A stretch of 64,000 nucleotides of DNA. Origin: Bauldia sp965232525 (GTDB taxonomy: Bacteria; Pseudomonadota; Alphaproteobacteria; Rhizobiales; Kaistiaceae). The stretch lies in the NCBI RefSeq assembly GCF_965232525.1, contig NZ_OZ246980.1, forward strand, positions 1,240,001 through 1,304,000, read 5' to 3'. The translations under genes and the position numbers were made by a program. Positions 42,768 through 51,415 of this stretch are shown in pieces (positions within the stretch are counted from its first letter, which is position 1; each line of letters begins with the position of its first letter). Under the pieces are notes generated by a model. That model did not search any database. It had not been told where the DNA came from and was given only the letters and a program-made list of their open reading frames with translations.

Positions 42768-43388
42768 ATGTTGACGCTGTACGCCCTGAAACCTCGGTTC
42801 CAACGGATGCTCGCGCCGGCGGCCCGGCGCCTGCTTGGCCTCGGCGTCACGGCCAATCAGGTGACCTGGTTCGCCCTGGGCCTTTCCGCCGTCTATGGTA
42901 GGTTGCTCGCTGCCGTCCCCGGACCGCTGCTGCTGCTCGGCGTGCCCGCCATCCTGCTGCTGCGCATGGGCCTCAACGCAATCGACGGCATGATGGCCCG
43001 AGCCGGGAACCAAGCGAGCCCGAGCGGCTTCGCGCTGAACGAAATCGGGGACGTTGTCGCCGACATCGCGCTTTATCTGCCGCTGGTGATGGTGATGGCG
43101 CCGCAGGCCCCAATGCTGGCGGCTGCAACGGTTGCCGCATTCGCCCTGGCCGAGTTCGCCGGCGTATTGGGCGCGGCCGCCGGGAGTAGCCGTCGCTATG
43201 ACGGTCCGTTCGGCAAGTCCGACCGTGCGTTGTTCTTTGCCGCGTCCGCGGTCCTCATCGCGCTGGTCAACATTCCTGCTGCTCTCGGCGAGGCACTGGT
43301 TGCCACCGCCCTCGCACTGGCGCTGGTCACGACGGCGAACAGAGTCCGCGCGCTCGTCCATGAGCACCATCATGGCCGCCTGGATTAG
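42768..43388 (+). CDS. CDP-alcohol phosphatidyltransferase-family protein (YnbA-like) with altered motif
   Basis: 206 residues, about five to six membrane helices. The CDP-alcohol motif, normally D-x2-D-G-x2-A-R-x8-G-x3-D-x3-D, reads here with Asn70, Asp73, Gly74, Ala77-Arg78, Gly87, Asn91 and Asp95, so the first and third aspartates are asparagines. E. coli YnbA, as recalled, has the same two changes (LNALDGMLAR, LNETGD), so this is a family trait, not damage. It should join CDP-diacylglycerol to an alcohol, but the product is unknown. It begins four bases after the methyltransferase stop and overlaps the CdsA-like gene. Confidence 0.82.
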   Translation: MLTLYALKPRFQRMLAPAARRLLGLGVTANQVTWFALGLSAVYGRLLAAVPGPLLLLGVPAILLLRMGLNAIDGMMARAGNQASPSGFALNEIGDVVADIALYLPLVMVMAPQAPMLAAATVAAFALAEFAGVLGAAAGSSRRYDGPFGKSDRALFFAASAVLIALVNIPAALGEALVATALALALVTTANRVRALVHEHHHGRLD

Positions 43389-44319
43389 CGCGCTGTCGTC
43401 ACCGCTGCTCGCGGTCATCGGCGCCGTTTGGGCACTGCTCGGTCTCGCGACGCTGGCCGTGTCGGTTGCTGCGCCCAGGCTTGCAAGCGGGGGCGCGGAA
43501 CTCGCTGCCCGGACCCGCACCTGGTGGTGGATCGTCGCGCCGATCACTGTCGCCCTGCTGCTCGGGGCCTCCGCTGTCGCCGTTCTCTTCGCGCTGGTGA
43601 GTTTTGTGGCGCTACGCGAATTTCTGTCGATCGTCCCGGTGCGGCATGTGGATCGCACGGCGATCCTGCTCGCCTATCTGGCGATCCCCCTTCAATACTG
43701 GTTTGTCGCGGACGACTGGTACGGCATGTTTGCGATCTTCATTCCGGTCTATGTCGCGGCTATCGTCGCCTTCCGCCTAGTGCTCTCCGGGGAGACGACC
43801 GGATTCATCCGCTCGGCGGGAATGCTCCAGTGGGGGCTGTTCCTCACGGTCTATAATTTGAGCCATGTCGCGTTTCTGATGGAACTCGACCTGGCCGCAC
43901 CAGCCCCCGCTGGCGGGGCCGGGCTGGTTCTCTTCATCCTGATCGTCGTCGGGCTGAACGACGTGGCACAATATGTCGTTGGCAAGCTTTGCGGCCGTCA
44001 TCCGATCGTGCCGAAGGTGAGTCCGAAGAAATCGATCGAAGGCTTCTTGGGTGGCGTCACGATCAGTGCGTTGGTGGCGGTCCTCCTGTTGCCTTGGCTG
44101 ACGCCGTTCGGTCCGCTCGAGGGCGCTGCGGTCGGCGCGTTGCTGGCCGCGCTCGGCTTCGTCGGCGATGTCACCGTCTCCGCCTTAAAACGCGATCTCG
44201 GGATCAAGGACTCCGGTGGTCTCCTGCCAGGGCACGGCGGCGTCCTCGACCGGCTCGACAGCCTCCTCTTCGCCGCGCCGATCTTCCTGCACTTCGTCCG
44301 CTACTTTTACGGGGCGTGA
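43360..44319 (+). CDS. CdsA-like phosphatidate cytidylyltransferase (YnbB-like)
   Basis: 319 residues from the ATG at 43360 (or 315 from 43372); either start lies within the end of the previous gene, indicating coupling. About eight membrane helices. The C-terminal CDS signature is complete: SALKRDLGIKDSGGLLPGHG followed by GVLDRLDSLLF. FLSIVPVRHVDRTAILLAYLAIPLQYWFV and GLNDVAQYVVGKLCGRHPI are typical of the YnbB-like branch rather than of housekeeping CdsA. It makes CDP-diacylglycerol from phosphatidate and CTP in the inner membrane. That is the substrate for the neighbouring phosphatidyltransferase, so it is probably a second, dedicated supply. Confidence 0.85.
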   Translation: MSTIMAAWISALSSPLLAVIGAVWALLGLATLAVSVAAPRLASGGAELAARTRTWWWIVAPITVALLLGASAVAVLFALVSFVALREFLSIVPVRHVDRTAILLAYLAIPLQYWFVADDWYGMFAIFIPVYVAAIVAFRLVLSGETTGFIRSAGMLQWGLFLTVYNLSHVAFLMELDLAAPAPAGGAGLVLFILIVVGLNDVAQYVVGKLCGRHPIVPKVSPKKSIEGFLGGVTISALVAVLLLPWLTPFGPLEGAAVGALLAALGFVGDVTVSALKRDLGIKDSGGLLPGHGGVLDRLDSLLFAAPIFLHFVRYFYGA

Positions 44320-44320
44320 G

Positions 44321-44974
44321 ATGAGTCGGTTGCGCCGGGTTGCCGCAATTCTGTTCTTCGCGCTGGTCGTTCGGCCGGTGCTGATGATCGCCACGGGGCT
44401 GCGGGTCATCGGCCGTGAACGGTTGCCGCTCAGCGGACCCGCCGTTGTTGCCGCTAACCACAACAGCCATCTCGACGTGGTCGCCCTGATGAGCCTGTTT
44501 CCACTCCGGCTGCTTCACCGCGTTCGCCCGGTAGCGGCGGCAGATCATTTCCTGAAACCCGGTTTCGTTGGCTGGATGGCGCGGACGCTGCTCAACATCA
44601 TTCCGATCGATCGGTCGGGCTGCGGGGCTGACGCCGCGATCGCGCCGGTCTGTCAGGCGCTGCACGCGAATGCGATCGTCATCATGTTTCCGGAAGGCAC
44701 GCGCGGCGAGCCTGAGGTCATGGCACGTTTTCGGCGTGGCACTTCACTGCTGGCGAAGGCGTTTCGCGATACGCCGTTCGTGCCGGTCTACCTCCATGGA
44801 CTCGGCAAGAGCCTGCCGCGCGGCGAATGGCGGTTCGTGCCGTTCGCCGCCGAGGTCCATATCGGACGGTCGCGGAGCGACGCCACCGGCACCGGCCGGC
44901 CGATGGCGGAGCAGTTGCAGGACGATGTGGTGGCGATAGCGGCCAGGTTGCCGCGCGCGGGATTTGTCGATTGA
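44321..44974 (+). CDS. PlsC-like 1-acyl-glycerol-3-phosphate acyltransferase
   Basis: 217 residues, starting one base after the previous stop. Motif I is NHNSHLD (His47, Asp52), motif III FPEGTRG (123-129), and motif II/IV-like IIPIDRSG and FVPVYLHGLGK are also present. One N-terminal membrane helix (RVAAILFFALVVRPVLMIAT) anchors it. It transfers an acyl chain from acyl-CoA or acyl-ACP to lysophosphatidate or a related lipid. As the last gene of the four-gene set it can supply phosphatidate for the CdsA-like enzyme. The housekeeping PlsC is presumably elsewhere. Confidence 0.87.
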   Translation: MSRLRRVAAILFFALVVRPVLMIATGLRVIGRERLPLSGPAVVAANHNSHLDVVALMSLFPLRLLHRVRPVAAADHFLKPGFVGWMARTLLNIIPIDRSGCGADAAIAPVCQALHANAIVIMFPEGTRGEPEVMARFRRGTSLLAKAFRDTPFVPVYLHGLGKSLPRGEWRFVPFAAEVHIGRSRSDATGTGRPMAEQLQDDVVAIAARLPRAGFVD

Positions 44975-45118
44975 GAGCGGTGACTTCGGGCAGGCTTCAG
45001 TCATTGTTCGAAAATGCCACCGCGGCGTTCAATCAACGAAGAATAACTTTTAAGTAGTGTATCCGAGAAAATGCAACTAATAGTATAGTCCACGATTGAA
45101 GCGACCTCGGAGGGTGCA
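44975..45118 (+). promoter_or_regulatory. AT-rich promoter region of the peptidoglycan-binding protein gene
   Basis: 144 bp, markedly richer in A and T than its surroundings from about 45030 to 45095. A TATAGT at 45084-45089 is a fair -10 box; no matching -35 was found at normal spacing. The strong GGAGG site for the next gene is at its right end. Confidence 0.35.
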
Positions 45119-45844
45119 ATGGTGGACGACACGAATCTTGCGCAAGGATGTAAAGGTGCGAAAGTTGTCGCGCTGCAGGAAGCGCTGGCGAAGCTCGACT
45201 ACTTTCTCGGGGCCAAGGACGGTGACCTGGGCAATCTGACCCGCGACGCGGTGCTGGCCTTTCAGGCCGACAACGGGCTTCCGACCACCGGCAAAGTAGA
45301 TAATGACACCTGGAAAGAACTGAGTGACGCCTCACCGCGGCCCCTGGCGCGAACCCGAACGAAGATAACTGCGGCGGAACTTGCTCAGAAGGGATCGGAG
45401 ACGATCCGCCAAGCCGACCGAACCAAATTTCTCGGCTGGGTGAGCGGCCTCTTCGGTCTCCTCGGTGTCGGTGCATCGACCGTCACACCGGCGGCTACGT
45501 CGACGGCCGGCGATCAGGGGTCGATGCTTTCCGTTCAGCCGGCGATCGACGGGCTGAGGCAGTATCTCGACACAGCGACGACCACGGGCGGTGGCGGCGG
45601 GGCTGCAATGACCGAAGCCCGCGACCACCTCAATCAGATTCAGCAGGCGCTCACCGCCAACGCCAGCAGTCCGTTGTCCGGCGATTCACTGCTTCAGCTG
45701 ATCGATGCCGTGGGCGTGGTGATACCCGGCGCCTCTGAAGGCGTCATCTTCATTGTTGTCGGCTTTATCGCCCACTTCTTCGGTCAGCGCATCGTCAGGT
45801 CGCGGGTCGAGGATCATCAGGACGCCGCCAACCTCGCGCGCTGA
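45119..45844 (+). CDS. Peptidoglycan-binding-domain protein with C-terminal membrane segment
   Basis: 241 residues, GGAGG five bases before the ATG, no signal peptide. Residues 5-70 form one PG_binding_1 domain (LAQGCKGAKVVALQEALAKL, GDLGNLTRDAVLAFQADNGL, VDNDTWKEL). The middle has a short hydrophobic segment (WVSGLFGLLGVGASTV), then a glycine- and threonine-rich linker and a helix. A C-terminal hydrophobic segment (GVVIPGASEGVIFIVVGFIA) follows, then a charged tail. The combination of a wall-binding domain without export signal and holin-like membrane segments recalls phage or gene-transfer-agent lysis proteins, but no phage gene is nearby. Function unknown. Confidence 0.6.
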   Translation: MVDDTNLAQGCKGAKVVALQEALAKLDYFLGAKDGDLGNLTRDAVLAFQADNGLPTTGKVDNDTWKELSDASPRPLARTRTKITAAELAQKGSETIRQADRTKFLGWVSGLFGLLGVGASTVTPAATSTAGDQGSMLSVQPAIDGLRQYLDTATTTGGGGGAAMTEARDHLNQIQQALTANASSPLSGDSLLQLIDAVGVVIPGASEGVIFIVVGFIAHFFGQRIVRSRVEDHQDAANLAR

Positions 45845-45848
45845 GGTC

Positions 45849-45867
45849 GGCGGTCGACCGAACCGCC
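45849..45867. terminator. Hairpin between convergent genes
   Basis: GGCGGT (45849-45854), seven-base loop, ACCGCC (45862-45867), between the stop codons of the peptidoglycan-binding gene and the Gfo/Idh gene. A 6-bp stem without T-run; position fits a bidirectional terminator but strength is doubtful. Confidence 0.4.
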
Positions 45868-45868
45868 G

Positions 45869-47008
<1,140 letters not shown>

Positions 47009-47038
47009 CGGTCCCGTCCTTTTCTCGTTCCCGTGTTG

Positions 47039-48088
47039 TTATTCGCGCCAGCCGTGGGCGTCCCGGACCTTGACCATAGCGCCGAGGATCGCGTTCCAGG
47101 TGTCCTGACTCTCCATCACGTCGTTGGGGAACATGCAGCCATCCCAGCAGATGTGCCGCATCGTCTTGGTCAGGTTGCCATTGTCGTCGCGGAGCCAGTA
47201 ACCGGCGTGCTTGACGATATCGAGCCGGCCGTTGGGGTCGTCGACCAGGCAATGGCGGCCCGTCTTTTCGTGATCGCCGGAGCCGAAGACCGTACCGTCG
47301 TTCTGGGCAACGTGGAAATCAAGCGTCCACGGCCGTAGCGCGTCGGCGACCTTTTTATATGCAGCGTCGAGCGCATCGGTATCGTTCCAGTCGAAGTCGG
47401 GGGGGAGGATGCGGTCGGCTTCGGCGTTGTAGCCGAGGGTGTAGAGCATCGAGTGGGCCATGTCGGCCTGAAAGCCGACGACCCCTGGACGATTGACTGT
47501 CTCGAGCAGCTTCACCATCTCGCGCCAGGAGTGCATGCCACCCCAGCAGATCTCGCCCTCGGCTACGAGATACTCGCCGTGGGCTTCAGCAATGTCCGCG
47601 GCCTTCGAAAAGGTGTCGGCGATCAGCTGGGTGTTGGCCGCCGGATCCTTGTCCCAATCCTCGACGCTGGCGGACGAGTCGATGCGGATTCCGCCCGTCG
47701 GCCGTATACCGATCTCGCGCAATTGCTGGCCGATGCCGCAGGCCTTGCGCACCTGGGTGAGAAAGCGCTCGCGGTCTTCATTCGATCCCATGGCCGACCC
47801 ACCACCGGCGCCGCCCCAGATCGGCGCGACCATCGAGCCGATCTTGAGGCCGAAGCTGCCGATATGATCGGCCATCCTCTTGACCTCGTCGGGGCTCGAG
47901 TCGATGTCGAAATGCGGCGCGGTGATGAAGATGTCGACGCCATCGAATTTTTGACCGTCGACCTCGGCCTTGGCGGTCAGCTCAAGCAGCGTGTCGATCG
48001 GAATGATCGGCTCAGAGTCCGGCGCCCCCTTACCGACGATACCGGGCCACATCGCGTTGTGCAGTTTGGGGTAGTTGTTGTCCGCCAC
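47039..48088 (-). CDS. Sugar phosphate isomerase/epimerase-type TIM barrel protein (AP_endonuc_2)
   Basis: 349 residues from a GTG at 48088 with GGAGG seven bases upstream. Xylose-isomerase-like barrel features: FDGVDIFITAPHFDID, IGSMVAPIWGGAGGGSAMG, GIRIDSSAS, EYLVAEGEICWGGMHSWREMV (with a metal-type Glu), VGFQADMAHSMLYTLG, and WTLDFHVAQNDGTVFGSGDHEKTGRHC. The acid and histidine positions for two metal ions are kept. Members are ketose epimerases, inosose isomerases or 2-keto-inositol dehydratases. The operon partner is a Gfo/Idh/MocA dehydrogenase, which suggests oxidation of a cyclitol or sugar then isomerisation or dehydration. Confidence 0.82.
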   Translation of the reverse strand: MADNNYPKLHNAMWPGIVGKGAPDSEPIIPIDTLLELTAKAEVDGQKFDGVDIFITAPHFDIDSSPDEVKRMADHIGSFGLKIGSMVAPIWGGAGGGSAMGSNEDRERFLTQVRKACGIGQQLREIGIRPTGGIRIDSSASVEDWDKDPAANTQLIADTFSKAADIAEAHGEYLVAEGEICWGGMHSWREMVKLLETVNRPGVVGFQADMAHSMLYTLGYNAEADRILPPDFDWNDTDALDAAYKKVADALRPWTLDFHVAQNDGTVFGSGDHEKTGRHCLVDDPNGRLDIVKHAGYWLRDDNGNLTKTMRHICWDGCMFPNDVMESQDTWNAILGAMVKVRDAHGWRE

Positions 48089-48121
48089 AGTCTGTCCTCC
48101 CGTGAGTGCCTGTTTGCTGGC

Positions 48122-48898
48122 TTAATGCCGTGGATCGTCAGGTTGTCGTTGATAGATGTCGACGTCGCAATGGAATGGAAATGTTCCCGACTGGTCCTTG
48201 AACAGTGGACGAACCTCGTCGCTCAACCACGCGGTGATTGATCCGATGTCCTCCGTTCCCTGTTCGGCGGCGGCGATGACGTTGCTGTGCGTCAGCAGGT
48301 ACCGGACCAATTCGTCCGGGGTGAACGCGACCGTGTGCGAGAACCGTTCGTGAGCGGTTACTGCGAAACCATGGTTGCGGGCCTCGTCATCGTCGAGCAG
48401 CGCGGCATTGCGCGGTGGTGTCGGGAAACGCCGACCGTAGCTATCCGAACTCCAATCGGCGTAATCCCTGTTCTCGTTCATCGTCCCCGAAAACCGGTCG
48501 TTGAAGACGACCAGCCAGCCTCCGGGTCGCAGCACCCGGCGCGCTTCGGCCAGGAACTCATTGCGGTCGAACCAGTGAAGGGCGAGGCCGACCGTGATCA
48601 GATCGATCGCCTGCGACCGAAACGGCAGCGCCTCGGCGGCGCCTGCGACATAGGAGACGCGTAAATGTTCTTTTGCGTGTCTGAGCATCGCTACGGACAC
48701 ATCGATGCCGATGACCCGTTCGGCTACCTCCACCATTGCAACAGTGGATTGGCCGGTTCCGCAGCCAACGTCGATGGCACACACAGCCCTTTGATGAGGG
48801 TAACAGACTCGCCGCACGCGCTCGGCGACCAGCGGCTGAAAGAAGGGCCTCCCTTGCGCGTATCGTTCCGCGGCAGTGAGATGATCGAAGTAGTTCAT
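48122..48898 (-). CDS. Class I SAM-dependent methyltransferase
   Basis: 258 residues from the ATG at 48898. It has the Methyltransf_11 pattern: AVCAIDVGCGTGQSTVAMVE (SAM loop), VIGIDVSVAMLRHAKEHLRV, VAGAAEALPFRSQAIDLITV, GLALHWFDRNEFLAEARRVL, RPGGWLVVFND. The N-terminus NYFDHLTAAERYAQGRPFFQ recalls the ubiquinone/menaquinone or trans-aconitate methyltransferase-like group with many paralogues, so the substrate cannot be stated. It lies upstream of the isomerase pair on the same strand (34 bases) and may be cotranscribed, although its link to sugar metabolism is not obvious. Confidence 0.82.
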   Translation of the reverse strand: MNYFDHLTAAERYAQGRPFFQPLVAERVRRVCYPHQRAVCAIDVGCGTGQSTVAMVEVAERVIGIDVSVAMLRHAKEHLRVSYVAGAAEALPFRSQAIDLITVGLALHWFDRNEFLAEARRVLRPGGWLVVFNDRFSGTMNENRDYADWSSDSYGRRFPTPPRNAALLDDDEARNHGFAVTAHERFSHTVAFTPDELVRYLLTHSNVIAAAEQGTEDIGSITAWLSDEVRPLFKDQSGTFPFHCDVDIYQRQPDDPRH

Positions 48899-48923
48899 TG
48901 CCGGCGACACCTGTCGATGCCCA

Positions 48924-49325
48924 CTATCGCCTGAGTGACGTCCATGGTTCCTCGTCCGCGACGTCGATCAGTTCGTAGCCATTGTCGCCGACACAGGGAC
49001 CGAGGATGGCGGTCACCTTCGCCTCGCCGTCACCGACATTGAACGAGGCGTGCACCATGTCCGCCGGAATGTGTGCCGAATCACCTGGACCGAGAATCCG
49101 CTTCTCACGATCGACCCACTGCTCGACTGTTCCGGCGACGATGTAGATCACTTCCTCCTGGTCGGGATGCTTGTGGAAGTCGTGCCCTTTGCCCGGCGCC
49201 AGGATGACGTCAATCACCGTGAGTTGCTCGGCGTTCGTAGAAGGGGGATGGCTGAGCCAACGCAGACGGCCCCAGTCGAGGATCTCTTCCTCTGCCTCTC
49301 TGGCAATCGTGAACCGGCGGCTCAT
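48924..49325 (-). CDS. Cupin domain protein
   Basis: 133 residues. Two ATGs stand in tandem; the second (49325) is five bases after GGAGG and is preferred. It is a single cupin_2 barrel. Motif 1 is DVILAPGKGHDFHKHPDQEEVIYIVAG with His-x-His and Glu. Motif 2 is DSAHIPADMVHASFNVG with the last His, so the metal set is complete. Small cupins of this type are sugar-acid isomerases, dioxygenases or sensor proteins. The 102-residue upstream extension of the open frame is not coding-like. The methyltransferase gene follows 25 bases downstream. Confidence 0.82.
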   Translation of the reverse strand: MSRRFTIAREAEEEILDWGRLRWLSHPPSTNAEQLTVIDVILAPGKGHDFHKHPDQEEVIYIVAGTVEQWVDREKRILGPGDSAHIPADMVHASFNVGDGEAKVTAILGPCVGDNGYELIDVADEEPWTSLRR

Positions 49326-49414
49326 CATTCCCTCCCAATCGTTCGCCCGTGAACCGGGCGCTTGTTTTGCGGCCGCGAGCGTAGGGCTCGGGGCATGCGT
49401 GTCAAACGGGACCG

Positions 49415-50245
49415 TCAGAACCGGATCGCCTTGAAGCGTCGGGCCTGGTCGGTCAGCGCGGCTTCGACCGGCAGCCGCTCCATGCTCGACGCACCATAGA
49501 AGCCGTGGCAAATCTCGCAGCGTTGCAGGACGTAAGCGGCATCGTCGGGTATCGCGATCGGTCCGCCGTGGCAGAGCACGATGACATCGTCGCGGACTTC
49601 GCGAGCCGATGCGGCGATCGCATCGATCTCGACGACGCATTGATCGAGGCTCTTGGCCGTGGTTGCGCCGACCGCCCCGCCGGTGGTGACGCCCATGTGC
49701 GCGACGACGATATCGGCGCCCGCTTCGGCCATGGCGCGCGCTTCGGCCGCGGTGAAGACGTATGGCGTTGTTAGCAGGTCAAGCGCGTGAGCCGCAGCGA
49801 TCATGTCGACCTCGAGCTGGTAGCTCATCCCCGTCTCTTCAAAGCTCTGCCGCATCGTTCCGTCGAAAAGACCAACCGTCGGGAAGTTCTGCACGCCGGA
49901 AAAGCCGAGGGTTTTGAGTTCGTTGAGCAACTGCGGCATCAGGACGAACGGATCGGTGCCGTTGACGCCGGCAAGCACCGGCGTGTGCCTGACGACCGGG
50001 AGGACCTCGACCGCCATCTCTTTGACGATGTCGTTGGCGTTGCCGTAGGCCAGAAGACCCGCCGACGATCCGCGCCCGGCCATTCGGTAGCGGCCGGAAT
50101 TGTAGATGATGATCAGGTCGATCCCGCCGGCTTCCTCGCATTTGGCGGACAGCCCTGTCCCCGCGCCGCCACCGATGATCGGGACCCGCCGTTCGACCAT
50201 ATCGCGGAACTTGGCAAGCAGGGTTCCGCGGGCAATCGCCGTCAT
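49415..50245 (-). CDS. Phosphoenolpyruvate hydrolase-family TIM-barrel protein
   Basis: 276 residues, GGGAGG close before the ATG. It corresponds to the TIM-barrel domain usually found next to, or fused with, the Tm-1-like ATP-binding domain (UPF0261). Visible marks: PIIGGGAGTGLSAKCEEAGGIDLIIIYNSGRYRMAGRGSS-type start near residues 22-60, VLAGVNGTDPF, GFSGVQNFPTVGLFDGTMRQ, ADIVVAHMGVTTGGAVGA and VIVLCHGGPIAIPDDAAYVL. It belongs to the isocitrate-lyase/PEP-mutase superfamily, with a role unproven. The UPF0261 partner is absent from the window. An IclR regulator gene lies just upstream on the same strand. Confidence 0.82.
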   Translation of the reverse strand: MTAIARGTLLAKFRDMVERRVPIIGGGAGTGLSAKCEEAGGIDLIIIYNSGRYRMAGRGSSAGLLAYGNANDIVKEMAVEVLPVVRHTPVLAGVNGTDPFVLMPQLLNELKTLGFSGVQNFPTVGLFDGTMRQSFEETGMSYQLEVDMIAAAHALDLLTTPYVFTAAEARAMAEAGADIVVAHMGVTTGGAVGATTAKSLDQCVVEIDAIAASAREVRDDVIVLCHGGPIAIPDDAAYVLQRCEICHGFYGASSMERLPVEAALTDQARRFKAIRF

Positions 50246-50302
50246 GATCGACCTCCCTTGGCCCGATCGTACGCGATGGCAACGACGCGGGCGCCGCCTA
50301 GA

Positions 50303-51130
50303 TCAGGGCTTACCATGGTTCCTCCCACGCTGAGCCTGTGACGGATCGGTGTTGCGATAGCCGAGAGCGGAGGACAAGTCGCCGGCCGCGGCGTTCAGGT
50401 GTTTGAGGGCGGCGGCCCGCTGGGATCGCCCGAAGCGGACGGCCGGCGCAGACACGCTCATGGCGGCGATACACGCACCGCTGTGGTTCCGGATGCCGAC
50501 CGCCACGCAAGCCGCACCGAGGGTCCGTTCCTCGTCGTCAAAGGCGTATCCCCGCTCGCGCACGTCTTCGAGTTCGCGAAGCAGTCGCGCAGAACGGGTG
50601 ATCGTGTTGGGTGTATACCGCTCGAGCCGACGGCCCTTGACCCAATCGACGACGGACTCTTCTGGAAGCCCGGCGAGAAGAATCTTGCCGACTCCCGTTG
50701 CGTGGGGTTCCAGCCTCAGACCGACGGACGAATCCAGTCGAAGCATGTGCTGCCCCTCGACTTTGTCGACATAGAGCACTTCGAAGTCATCGAGTACGGC
50801 GAGTTGCACGGTCTCGGTCGTCAGATCGCGGACCCGCTCAAGGTAGGGACGCGCCTGGGCTTCGATCGGCTCCATGGCCGAGTAGGCGACCCCGCTCTCC
50901 CACGCCCGAACGCCCAGCCGGTACGTCTTCTCCTCCTCGTCGAATTGGAGCCAGCGGGCTGCGGTCATTGTGCGAAGCAGCGCGTGCAAACTGGCCTTTG
51001 GATAACCGAGCGCTTCCTGAAAATCCGAGAACTGGAATGGGCGTCCTTCTCGGGTGAGGACTTCGAGAATCTGGAGAACCCGCAGCGCGGACTTAACCGA
51101 TGTCGTCGAAGTCGCCAGTCGTTGGTTCAT
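50303..51130 (-). CDS. IclR family transcriptional regulator
   Basis: 275 residues from the ATG at 51130 (MNQRLATSTTSVKSALRVLQ). The winged helix is ILEVLTREGRPFQFSDFQEA, LGYPKASLHALLRTMTAARW. The IclR effector domain follows: YLERVRDLTTETVQLAVLDD, VLYVDKVEG, LEPHATGVGKILLAGLPEE, YAFDDEERTLGAACVAVGIR and ACIAAMSVSAP. The open frame continues upstream without typical sequence. It could control the downstream PEP-hydrolase-type gene, or the divergent TetR gene and sugar ABC operon. Regulators of this family commonly sense sugar or aromatic acids. Its own operator is probably in the 285-bp gap upstream. Confidence 0.88.
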   Translation of the reverse strand: MNQRLATSTTSVKSALRVLQILEVLTREGRPFQFSDFQEALGYPKASLHALLRTMTAARWLQFDEEEKTYRLGVRAWESGVAYSAMEPIEAQARPYLERVRDLTTETVQLAVLDDFEVLYVDKVEGQHMLRLDSSVGLRLEPHATGVGKILLAGLPEESVVDWVKGRRLERYTPNTITRSARLLRELEDVRERGYAFDDEERTLGAACVAVGIRNHSGACIAAMSVSAPAVRFGRSQRAAALKHLNAAAGDLSSALGYRNTDPSQAQRGRNHGKP

Positions 51131-51415
51131 GTATATAAACTCGTGTCCGCAGTTGCGAACAAGGATGTGCGAGGTTATACATCTCCCCGAGTTGGGAGGA
51201 AAATCGGTTTGGAGCACGGTTTTGGCTCGTCGTTGCAGCCACCGGTGCGTCCACTCGATGGAGTGAGACGGCTGTCTATATCGCTGGAGTTGGCCAGCAA
51301 CACTGTGCCGGCGAAGAAGAGCATCCGAGAGCGTTTCCAGTCTTGTCGCTCGGCTCGCCCGCGAACCGTCGGAGAACCGATTGATTTTTACTTGAGACGA
51401 GCGTATCGTATTGAT
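51131..51415. promoter_or_regulatory. Divergent control region, IclR / TetR-like regulator
   Basis: 285 bp, comparatively AT-rich near 51130-51185. A partial inverted repeat joins ATGTATATAAACTCG (51129-51143) with CGAGGTTATACAT (51170-51182). The latter reads TATAAC on the minus strand and may be the -10 of the IclR gene. GAGACG (51394-51399) and CGTCTC (51421-51426) flank the start of the TetR-like gene. No -35 was convincing. Confidence 0.35.

Noticed and set aside
45849..45867. Strong rho-independent terminator between convergent genes
   Set aside because: A 6-bp hairpin is present, but no T-run follows in either direction, so it is listed only with low confidence.
50399..51415. Long upstream extension of the plus-strand frame of the TetR-like gene (to 572 residues)
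   Set aside because: It runs antisense to the well-supported IclR gene and has no domain; the TetR-like fold begins only after the ATG at 51416.
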